A DNA stretch of 64,000 nucleotides, taken from NCBI GenBank assembly GCA_963989385.1, contig OZ022503.1, positions 52,512,858 through 52,576,857 of the forward strand, given 5' to 3'. The position numbers were made by a program, and so were the translations under genes. The DNA is from Ctena decussata. Taxonomy: Eukaryota > Mollusca > Bivalvia > Lucinida > Lucinidae. Below are positions 11,501 through 23,500 of the stretch, one piece after another (the stretch's first letter is position 1; each line of letters begins with the position of its first letter). The notes under the pieces were generated by a model, which was not told the DNA's origin, did no database searches, and saw only the letters and a list, made by a program, of their open reading frames with translations.

Positions 11501-14500
11501 CTTGCCCATGTAGAACATATTGGGTCTGGATGGGGTTTCGTGCCCTAGAGATATGTATCTGAAACTAAGTTATCTTGATAGCTTACTTGCACACCAGGAT
11601 GTCACTTTCTAAACATGAAATAATAAGAACATAGAACATGATACTTAAACATGACAAGTGTGTGATAAAAATCATTCTATTCTGTTATTATCTTTGTTTT
11701 AAATTTCAGGCAGCAGACCAGCTTGCTGTACGACAGAAAAGAAGAATTTATGATATTACAAATGTTCTAGAGGGTATTGGTCTGATCGAAAAGAAGTCCA
11801 AAAACAGTATACAGTGGAAGTAGGTCTTCTCAAATTATTTACTCTTAAGTATTTGGAAAGACTGCCAGAGCAAACAGTGAAGAGCAAGATCAGAATGCTC
11901 TATAGGAGCAGTCTGATCTGGGTCACCACTGTTGTCTCACAGAACATTCTCTGACGTGGCAAAAGGTACTGTCTAAAGGTGTAGATGGCAGACAGAGTTT
12001 GTTGCAGATGTCATATATTTACTGTAAATATGGAAGTTAAAAATACAGTTCTCCAGATCACACGCCTGACAATCAGTCTCATGCGGAACCGGCGGTTAAG
12101 CAAAGCAATTCGTTAGATCGCTTTCCGGTGACGTAGAAGAGGAGCCGAAAAAGGTAAACAATACTTACTCAGTCAGATTTTACAATGTTGTTTTCGAATG
12201 ATAGGAGAGATATCCAAAATCTAAAAATGCTATTTTGTTATTAAAACATTGCTCCTTCAACACACCAAATAATTCCATAATTGGTGTTGTGGCTTTCTTG
12301 ATATTTGTTCCCTCCTCCGAAATGTCTGTTCAACACGGTCAAGGTCAGACAAAACAGGAGATAAAATAACAACATTTTCTGCTCGATCTCAAAAACGAGC
12401 GATAAGCATCCGAATTCATCAGTGCATATCAATGTAATAATTAATATCTGTCATCAACAACGATGTTGCAGTGACCAGGTATCAAGCATTGTTCTGAAAT
12501 CATTGTTGAAAGGGGCGAAATGTGTTGGTTCAGCATTTAATCATTAGAAATAGAAAGAAATATGTCAACATCAATCTGCTTATTTTCGTCTGTTTTATGA
12601 CATAAATTTTATGCTGGATTTTTTTGACATTTGTTAGATGTCATCTGAGACTTGTAGGATCTATGCAGTTTGAGATTATGTTTTAACAAAAGAACAGAAC
12701 AAAGTTTATCCCATTCCCTAAAATACTTGGTGTTTACTATTTCAATGGTTTTAGATGCATGCTGAATTAAAATTTCTAAGATTACATTTGAATAATTAAC
12801 ACGATTTCACAAAAATTTGATTTGTTGCATTTGAATAGGAGGCTCCTGTCAAAAATGTTGTGGTTGCGCATGAGAATATTCGGTTGAGCATCGGAATGTA
12901 TGGAATATCAAATGAGCTTGGGTGCCTGATTTAGCTGCGAGGCAGCCTGACTTATATATGAACCACGAAAACATCGATCAACCTGCGACTTCGCACAGTT
13001 TGGTCAGCTCGTTTAGCACTAAAAAGACGTTGTATCATTAAACCTACAGCTCTAAGGATCTTCTCTGGCAGATAATCTCGTCTTGTCTGACCTGGTCATG
13101 CAGCCAGGGAGACAGGTTTTTTATAGTTTTTTTACAACTATTTGAATAAAATCGTTTATGAGACTAGCCACTCTTAAAAGTTTAGAAGGGCCTAAAAGCT
13201 AACTGGCGGATAGACGACTTGCGATATTTTCGTTTTACAGCAGTATTCCAGTCATATCAGATTTCTGTCTCAAGAAAAGGTATTGCGAAACTTTGGAGAA
13301 TGTCATGCTGGTAGTTGTTTACAATTGTATGTTGAGACCAAGTGTTATGAAAAGTTGTAAGTGGTGTTTCCTATATTACATTTGTCCACCAAGTTCAGTA
13401 CCGAAAGAAGGAAATAGTCCTGCACAGATAAATCGGCCCTGTGCGTGCTTGCAGGCTTTCTGTGAAATCTTATCGATGCAGCGAGACTATTCTATTCTAT
13501 TCTATCCCAAAACCTTACTATGTCATTGGGGCACCACAGATGACTTCAAAACAATCCCTTTCCACCTTGTCCTGTCTTCAGCTGCCCTAGTTGACCTGGC
13601 AAAATCCATTCCTGTCCACTCCTTGATATTGTGTTCCCACCTCTTTTTCTGTCTACCTCTTCTTCTTTTTCCTTTCACTGTGACCTGAAGAATTGTCTTT
13701 GCTAAACCAGAAGACCTTGAGACGTGGCCAAACCACCTTAGTTTCCGTTTCCGTTGCGAGACACTTCACCTATATTATTCAAGACAATGCATGCTTTTAT
13801 AACTACGCCCTCAACGAATATTTATCGGCGTTCAGTTTGAAAACCACGATGTCAATAGTATTGAAATTGACATGGGGACACTTATATTCTGCTCAAAGGG
13901 GATTGTGCGCTTGAATTTAAAAGCACGTTTAGATACTTCTAAACATACGCCAGATAATTTTGGTCAAGTAGGATGGTCTTGGTCTCAGTATATCCATATT
14001 AAACCTTTACCTGCCACATAAGTTATTCATGGGACCCTAAAATGCGGGTACCCATACCTCAGAAGCCACAAACTCTGATCGATTTGACTGATATTTTCAC
14101 TCAGCTGCAACAAGGTGTGTGCTGCAATTTTGGATTTGGTTGGTTGATTTGATGCCTAACGTCCACGGTAAACAACTAAGGTCATGTCGGGACGGCCAGT
14201 TAACCTAACCACACTATTCCTGGGCAGGCTTAGACCTCCTAAGCGGTTAACCAGTACTAAGTGCACATACTTTCGCCAGTAACTGACAACTGCCCTTCTT
14301 GAATCAGCGGAAGGAGAAACGAAAGTATGTGGCCAGACCGGAAGTTGGAAGTTACCAAGGTCCATTCGACCTCCATACTAACACAATCAACCGGTAACCG
14401 ACCAAGACACTTAAAAAGAATACAAGATATCAGGTCCAGGTATATGCTTTAAAGATGGAAAGTGATTGCTTGTCTGAGACCCGGTGTTATTGCTGAACAT

Positions 14501-17500
14501 TTATCAACAGAAAAAGTTTAGATGGATGAGGTCTACTTTCCAGAAAATCGGATCAACTAGATAATGGTGCCACTTGAAAAGGGGACGTCTTTGGGGGACG
14601 GCTCGATATTGACTGAAATACTGTCTCAAAGAGCCGTTAAACCTAATTCTTTACCGTTTGTTTTATTATGTAATAATTGTAAATTGAATTTGACGTGTGA
14701 ATTTCTATATCAGGAAAAATTTAGCTCATATATTTTCTTTAATTTGTGTGCCTTTTCTCTATCTATATTTTTCTCAGATTTTTAAGCTCTTATTTTTCTC
14801 CAATCAGTATAAAAATGACATTTTTTCTCTTCAGTGAACTACAATGACTCTAACAGGCTTGGGACCATGAAAATTAGTTCAAGCCAAGGGCAGTTCTAGC
14901 CATCCACTTAGTTTCTACTTAAAGTAACCTCTAGGGACTCAGGAAGGAGTTCTAGTCAGGCAGGGTTGACGAGTCATCAGGGTTCGAACCATTGAAGTTT
15001 GACTGTATTATTTAACATGATCAAGAAATTTATTTATTGGATACCCGTCCATAATTTCACGTTATTTACGTGGATGAGGGTTTCAGCAAGATAACTACAA
15101 ACAGAAACCTAAATGTCATTCAGTACGCGTACGTTATATCTTTAGTTAGTTTTCCCTCGTTTTGATCAACGATAAACTATCGATGAAGGAGTCGAATAAA
15201 CTATATATTGCCCCCAAGTACATTTTTGCACAAAACAGTAAAGACTTACTGCGACAGAAACTTAAATAAACGGATCATTACTTTCCTTAGAGGCCGTTTA
15301 CACGAGCTGTCTTGACATATATGTTTTAGACTTGTATGTCAAAACCTGTGTATAAACACTGATATTTCTTAGTTTAATGACTCTAATGTCTTAGATCGGT
15401 GGAATAGAACATGTTCTATTTGCTATGTCTAAAACATAGGAAACCTGACAGAATCATCCAATCAGAATAGGTTTCTCTCAGGTTACTGACCGGTTAATGG
15501 TTTCTGGTGGAAAAAAGCAAGGTCATTCTGTTCCAGATACTTTATAAGTATTGGAAACAAGGAAAAAGGAAGAAAAAAAAAACTGAAACTCTTCACTGTT
15601 AAAATTTCTGAAGCTTTATGGATTTTCAGAGGCAAGGTCTTTGGGGTGCAGTTTGACTATTTATTTCCTATTTACAGACATCCATATTCGATATGTTGAT
15701 ATCCATAAATAATTATGGATATCAACATATCGAATATGGATATCTAATAGGAAACAAATTGTCAAACTGCACCCCAAAGACCTCGATATTCATAATTATT
15801 TATGGATATCAATCATTATTTACGGATATCCTTTATTCTGCCTATTCATGGATATCCTAATTCGAATTATGGAGATCAATTAACTGAATCAGTGATATTC
15901 ATATGTGGAATTAGTGACATCCATGAATCATTTAGATCATTGGATATGCATAATCTGAATTAATGATGTCCATAATTTGAATGATGGATTTCAATAAACC
16001 TGCGTATTTCTGGATATCACTAATTAGATTTATGGATATCAATAAGCAGTCTTTGCAAATAATACGTTTAAATACCGACTGCTCTGCGAAGATTTATGGA
16101 TATCCATAATTCAATTTATGGATAACAATAATTCAGCCTGATTTACCGAAATCATTAATTTAATTATGGATATCCATAATTCGAAATATATAGAATATAT
16201 CTCCATAGGGTGCCATTTTTCTATTTATTCCATATTTATAGATATCCATAATTTGAATTATTGATCTCCATAATTTGAGTTAGTGATATCAATAATTCGA
16301 AGTATTGATATCTATAAATTGGACTGAAATATAGATATCCATTATTCGAGTTTGTGATATCACTAAATCGAATTATTGATATCATTATGACTAATTCGAA
16401 TTATAGATATCCATTAATCGAATTAGTGATATCAGTAAATTGGAAACATTTTCAGCTTCTATTTTACACCAGTATGATGGCATGAAATAGAAGCATGCAG
16501 GGCAAAGACATGTCGTGTAAACAAGAAAGACCTGCAGGTCTAAAACATGCATGTCTTACACATGTATGTCAAGACAGCCCGTGTAAACGGCCTCTTAGAA
16601 TCAATATTGTCTAGCAGGACATAAAACCTCAATCAATAAAGCACAGTCGGTAAATTACCAGACAGACGGACAGTAACTTTATTCACTCAAAGTACATGTA
16701 AACATGAAATAATGAGGAATTACTTTCGTGTTATCGGGGGTTATTTTTATCCGAAGACAAATCAGAAGAAACAGTATTGGCGTAACTAATTTAATTTTGA
16801 TCCATGTATAGCTTGAGACGTTTATAGCTTAGTTTAAGCAAAAGAAAATGTGAAGTTTGTAAGAAGTCGAATGCTGAACCGAGCTATCGCATGCGTAACC
16901 AGGAAAAATTGACATGGGGACTTTCCCTTAAAAATAGGCAAACCAAAAGTGTTGAAATAAGCTAAACAGATATTATATGGAGTCACTTGATATTCCAATG
17001 ACGTAATCAATGCATTTTGTTCAACATATAATGGCTCAAAGCAGTATTCCTTGATTTCTCTTGCAGTCTGGTTTCAAGCAAATATCATCCGTCAGACCTG
17101 CATTTGCCAACTTTAGAAACTCCAGAATTATTCTGGGCACAGTCTTCCTGCACATATTACAGGTTGAAAATAAAATTTATCTGTGAAATTTTCTTCTTCT
17201 TATTTTCAATGATTACATGCGGAACCAAACTTTCGAGATCAATTATGCATGCATTTCAAAAGAATTCTTAGTTCTAGCAGAATGCAAAGGTATTACATAC
17301 CTCTCTTTCCGTTTAAAATATCCGCGCACCGTCTAATTTGCAGATCATATGTACACAAATGTCAGATTTAGCGGATAAATGTGTTGTTTACCTCATGTAT
17401 AATCCAGTCCGAACAGGTGTTTCGGAGGAGGGAATAAAAATGACAAAAACAAGACAACGCTTCAGCAAATTCTTCAGCATACGAAGAAAACAATATGCTA

Positions 17501-20500
17501 GCAACAAAATAGCATTCTCATATTTTAAAAAGCACATTTTCTAAGAAAATTAATCGTCTTCTTACACGAGTGATTATCGTTTGTTTACCTTTTTCGGCCC
17601 CTCTTCTACGTCACCGGAAAGCGATCTAACGGATTGCTTTGCTTAACCGCCGGTTCCGCATGAGACTGATTGTCAGGCGTGAGATCAGAAAGGGTTAGAG
17701 GGATAATTTTCCTTATTTCTCCATAAAAGCATGTTGTGATCCCTTATTAGAACTTTCTCATCAAGACGGTTCTAATTAGGGGTCACAACATATGCTTTCA
17801 TTGAGAAATAAGGAAAGTTATCCTTCAAATAGTTATTGCCAAACACCCTCTTAACTGGTCTCTGAAATGCGGTGCACGACTTTTCCCTGAAAACGACTTC
17901 GTCGAATGCGACTTTTGATAGAATACGACCGTTGGTCAAACAAAGCAGCAAAATCCAACACTTTTTTGAATAAATACGACTCTGGATCGAACCTAGCATT
18001 GGCCATTAGAAAATTCCGGTAGGTTTACTCGATTGTTAAATAAGCCGTTATGTATGATGGAGCGATAACAATAGGTAGGTATGTGGTATGAAAAGGGTCA
18101 GTTCAGTTTGATTATTTGCATTGGAACAAGTTCTCCTTTAGTATACTGCCTTCTTACTAAGAAATCCCTTAATACCTACCTTGAAATGTTCACTGCCCTG
18201 AAAACACAGGCAGAATGAGGAGACATAAACATCTAACATAGTTATTGTGCTGGCTGCATTCCCTTGCCAGGGCTAAAACACAAAATGTTCTTGGGAAACT
18301 CTCAACTGTTATTATTGTTTTTTTTGCCAGAGGTGCTGGTCCAGGGTGCAACACAAGAGAAATATCAGATAAATTAGTAAATGTTCAAGATGAATTAGAT
18401 GAGCTGAACCGACAAGAAGCTGAATTAGACCAACTTAAACTCAGGATACAGCAAAGCATCAAAAATGTAAATGATGAAGTCTCAAATTCACGGTATCCTT
18501 TTATGAAGCTTTCACAACAAAAAGTTGCACATAGTGCAATTTGAGCTGTAGATGAGAGTGTAAATGCCATTGTCTGGAGGCATGTATTGTTTGAGCCTGT
18601 GCAGATTTGTGTGCATCTGTATGTCTGCTGCTCAGCATCTGTGACCTGTGAGAGTGAGAGTCATGTTAAGGGCTTTCTTAGATGCTCTTTAACAGGTTTC
18701 TTGCAAAGCATGATGAGGCTGGGGTATATGATGAAAATTCCTGGGGAATATTCAATACTTTTTTTTGCATACATGTATATATACCATATATTAGGTTATA
18801 GACAGGGGTTTTGGCCTTCAAAACAGTCCCCACAATCGAGATTTTTGGGATTGTTTAAGACAGGTCTATATTTTTGGGATTGTTTTGGAAGGCAAAAAAC
18901 CCTGTCTTATAACATGAGATAGGGTATGTCTATGTAAACGGATCTGGATTTTGGTATCATTTTAGAAGGGAAAACCCCATCTCGTAGCAGAATTTCATAA
19001 GACTGATTTATATTGATATTTGGGGTCATTGTAGAGATGACCCCAAACAGATGGAAGAACACTGTTTTAATGCCGAATAAATACGTTAAGCATCTATTAG
19101 AATCATCTTGCTAGGAATTATGATATTATATGTAGGAATAACTACCAACTTTATGTAGTTATTTATTTGTAGCATGTTATGGTAATTTAAGGGGTAAGTT
19201 GCATTGAAGTTTTTCCTTGACTGCAGTCAGGTTAGCATACGTAACTCATGAAGATATTTGTCGATGTTTTAAAGGAGACACATTGTTAGCTATACAAGCT
19301 CCATCGGGGACCCAGCTAGAAGTACCAATACCAGAAATAGTAAGTTTTCTTTATATAACCTAGATATTAAATTCTGTATATGTTACAGTAATTGCAACAA
19401 ATATTTGTGACACAGAGAAATTATTGTAATGATCCTACGTATGGGACACTCAACCTGATTAAGTATCCTAAACTTTCGCCATGTTGATTTTACTATCTGG
19501 TGCTTTGTCAGAAAGGTAAAGGCCAAAATGCAAACAGTGTAGACCCAGATCAGACTGATTTTTTAGAAGCAGTCTGATCTGGGTTTGCATTGTTTGCTCA
19601 GGAGCTTATGTCTCAGTATATCGGACATTAGGGTAGATGTATTATAATTCATCCACAAAGTTGGTATTGGAGGATATGTCAAAAATTTCTGATTGAATGG
19701 CTGTCAAAAATTGCTGATTGAACGCAAACAGTAAAGATCATGCAGTCTGAACAGGGAATACCTTAGAAGTTCACACAACAAAAATAGTTCCAAGATTCCG
19801 GTTCAGGGGATTTATCGATGTATAAAAGCCGTTTTCCACTTGCTCTCAACCAATTGAATTGCACTTAATTAGCATTAGATTGTTGCGTTGTAATTGTTTT
19901 TAGATGTTAAAATTTCAAACCTCTATTTCAGGGCCCTGGTTACAAGAAGAATTACCAAATTAACCTCAAGAGTACCTCAGGTCCAATTAATGTTCTCTTA
20001 GTAAATAAAGATACAGACAGTAGCAGTCCTGTTGTTGTACAAGTCCCGCCTACCAATGAGAATCAAGCCAATCAGGCAATAGCTGCTGCTCAAGCTGCAC
20101 AGAATCAAAATGTTAACCCAGCTGCCTCAGGGAAACAGAGACAATTTGCCAAGGTACACTGTCATATTTAAGAAATAGTTTTTCCTTACCTACCTGTGAA
20201 TTATTGCTAATTAGCACATATGTTGGCGGGCAGATTGCGGAATATTTATTCACGATGGCAAAGCCAGACTGAATTAATATTTGCATCTTTCCGACAACAC
20301 GTTAATTCATGGGTAAAAAAAATTATTTTGTTTCTGAGATCATACAGAATGAAAATGCAAGTACATTGCAACATTTTAAAGGACTGTTTTGAGGCTGACG
20401 TCAGCAGAAGTAAACTGTTTACATTCATTGTCATCAAGGCACCAGATTTGCAAGCCTTGACATTAGCAACTTGATTTATCACAAATTGTCACACTATGCC

Positions 20501-23500
20501 ACTTCCTATATGTTCAATCAGGAAAACATTAACGTCATGTTACAATTGCAATTGAGTGGTACAGCATAGTACTGAACATTTGAAGAGAGTAATGAACATA
20601 TGAAGTATATGATAAATAAGCCAAGGCTCTGAGATAATTTCTTGCTGGCACAGGTAAATAACTTGTGGGAAAGACTTCATTTTAGTGGCGCTCACAAGAA
20701 AATAACCTGTGAGAATACATTAAAAAATTATTGTTCAGTTGTCCACTCTAGGAATACTCAGTTTCTTGCTTTAATACTTTAAGTGCTAAAAATGAAAATG
20801 GCTGAATTTGCAAACAGTATAGATCCAGCTGAGGCCTCATCTGGATCTGCACTGTTTGCCCTCAGGTATATGAATTCTCAATATCATGATATAGATGAGA
20901 CGAAACATTTTTTGAAATTTTTGCTGACGTAAATTTTGTCTGCTTTTTTAGAGCTTAAAGGGTTAATGCTCTTCGTCTATTTGTTAAAGTTTCAGCTCAC
21001 TTCAAACTCTTTGAAACATTGTTCAACTAAAAGAAAATGTATGAACAGTGTACTGTATTGACTAACTAATGGGATAGAATTGCTTTAAGAGGTCCAGTCC
21101 TGGCCCTACAAGTACATGTATGTACGTGTTTCTAGACTAGTCCAAAGAACAACATCAGGATTTACAAATTTTGTAAATAGGATTACAATTTTATGTATGT
21201 TACAAAATTCATCAAAAGTGGGAAATACAGGCCTGAGTACTTCACAGTAGTAAAGTGTGCATGTTTACAGTAAATTTGGGTTTTTCAGTCTCAGAAATCT
21301 CCTGTTAAATCTCCACTTCGACCATCACAGCCAACTGTACAAATGGATAGAATGGCAACAAGGTCATCACCTAGGAAACAAGGTCACCCAGTGCCATCAG
21401 CTCCTGCACAGCAACAAGGTTAGTGGAGTAAATTGAAATGGTAGTCATTTAAAAAGACATTATCATTACTTGTAAGTTTTATGTTGAATCTAGATTTTTT
21501 GCCTTGTTTTGGAGCAGAAAATTCCCATCGTATAGCCGAATAGATACCACTGTATATAATGTTTTTCTCTGACAGTGATTGCAGAGTAATGTTCAAATAT
21601 TTTCCTATTTTATGGAATGACCTGTCAGGATATTACTCAAAATTGCCATTTGGGGTGGTAAAGGGTAGATTTTAGATTTACAAATTTTGCTTTATGGTAA
21701 CACTTCAGCGGAGCCATAAACTCAGTTTGTGACCATAAAATAGACAGTTTACTTCCCCAAAAGGCAATTTTCAATACAGTTCTAATTAATTCAAACGAAC
21801 ATTTTCATATTTTTGCCACTCAAAATGTACTTCTTTTCACCCAAGGCTAGCACTTTCGGCAACATTAAACCAGACGTCAGTGAGAAGCGATGTTTCATAT
21901 GACGTTCAGTTTCTGAAAGTATAGGATATACTGTGGCAAATTTTTTACATTTTGAAATCCGATGTTGGGTTACATTTGTAAGTGCATTAGGATTACGACT
22001 AATGCCTGTGCAGATACTGAAGAGACAGCTCCGTCTGATCTAAGTCTGTTTTGTTTTGCAACAGTTTTATAAAGCATACTTTGGTATGAAGACAAATAGA
22101 CAAGTTCATTTATACTAGACAGAACTCCAGATAAGGAGGGGTTTTGAAGATAATTCTGAGATAATTTTTCTTATTTCTCAATGGAAACATATGTTATGAC
22201 ACCCCATTAGAACTGTCTTGGTAGGGTGGTTTTAATGAGGGGTCACAATATATGTTTTTTTGGCAAAATAACAAAAAATCATCCCTAAATTATCCTTCTT
22301 ACCCCTTCTTATCTGAATCTCTGGATAATTACAGCACATATGCTTCTTTCAGCATCTACATCACTAGGATTACCAAGTGGTATGGACAGTTTACCCAGTG
22401 ACCTGCTCTTTGATCCAACAAAAGCAGATTTTGGTAAGTCGGCATTCTTTCAGAAGATGCACCAAAGTAAATCCCTGTTTTTGCAGCAACTAATGCATAT
22501 CCGATAGAGCCATCCCCGTTATTTTTGTGGTGATGGCAAACTTTATCCCACATTAGTGATAAGCCACACTACTTTACTTGAAATTTCCCTTATTGGACCT
22601 GTTACACCGTAACTGTCTATAGGAAAGTAGTTATGTGGAAATACTTAATGGTCTTTGTGTCGTATACTCCAAAAAAACAGATAGTCTACACCATTTTGAA
22701 AAATTGCATAGAAATATTGGAGAAAACAGGGCCCAGTTCAAAGCAGCATTAGCTTCACAAAGTCATAATCAGGGATTTGTTAAGTCTTCTAGTTTAAATA
22801 AAATCAAGTGTGCTAAAATTTTTGCTGAAAGAAATGGCATTGTTCCAGCGTACAATATGTTAAAAATGTAACCCCTCGTTCACTAAAAGACATCTTCAGT
22901 TTTGAACAGCTGGGTCCATACCACTTCTAATGAGTCAGAGCTCTAGATAAGAGGGAGTATTTGATGATAATTGAGGGATAATTTTTCTTATTTCTCAACG
23001 AAACCATATGTTGTGACCCCTCATCTGAACCGTCTCGTCGAGACGGTTCAGATGAGGGGTCACAACATATGTTTTTATGCAGAATTAACAAAAATTATCC
23101 CTAATTATCACCAAATACTCCCTCTTATCTAGAGCTCTGTGAGTAGTCTGATATGGGTTTGCACTGTTTTCAATCAATTGTTCTTGTAAATAGAGTAAGC
23201 ACACAATATTTATTATGCACCAAGCATACAAGTATGTCTAGAGGTATATAGTTTTTGCCTTTTCATTAGATTTTTCTGTCTAACCATTTGTATGTCCATC
23301 CATTATTTTGTATGTCTGTAATTTTGCATTAAGTTTGTACTCTTTTTGCTTCATTAGGATTCCCACTGGCCGGGGATATAAGTGAGCCACTGCTTATTTC
23401 CTCTGGCCTGTATTTCATTTGGAAGCTTTTTCATCAGGCTGAATGCCCCTGCCCATAGGGCAGGCAAAATAAATGGGCTGTCCAGAGCCTCTACAGCAGA

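Larger units (their letters stand above)
12061..17681. mobile_element. 5.6-kb DNA element with long degenerate TIRs and exact 6-bp duplication
   Basis: It begins CACGCCTGACAATCAG and ends with the complement, flanked by exact AGATCA on both sides (12055-12060, 17682-17687). The outer ~108 bp of the TIRs are about 96% matched. Weaker inverted similarity continues inward (AATGCTATTTTGTT; CCCTCCTCCGAAA; GGTTGCGCATGAGAATATTCGG against GGTTACGCATGCGATAGCTCGG) to about 12900 and 16860. No transposase ORF was recognised. It holds a LINE fragment, an S1 SINE and a 1.3-kb PIF-like element. CAC..GTG ends with a 6-bp duplication do not point clearly to one superfamily. It lies in E2F intron 2. Confidence 0.82.
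12046..17866. mobile_element. Family Q palindromic MITE split by a 5.6-kb insertion
   Basis: Left stub 12046-12060 (AGTTCTCCAGATCA) and right part 17688-17866 (GGGTTAGAGGGATAATTTTCC, central hairpin TTCTCATCAAGACGGTTCTAAT, CCTCTTAACTGGTCTCTG) join into one Q element like those at 22937-23140 and 29095-29282. Confidence 0.65.

Noticed and set aside
13293..13688. 131-codon + strand protein
   Set aside because: The opposite strand carries a recognisable LINE RT C-terminus in an intact frame; the + frame is its shadow.
22356..22553. - strand ORF over E2F exon 7
   Set aside because: Antisense to a validated exon.
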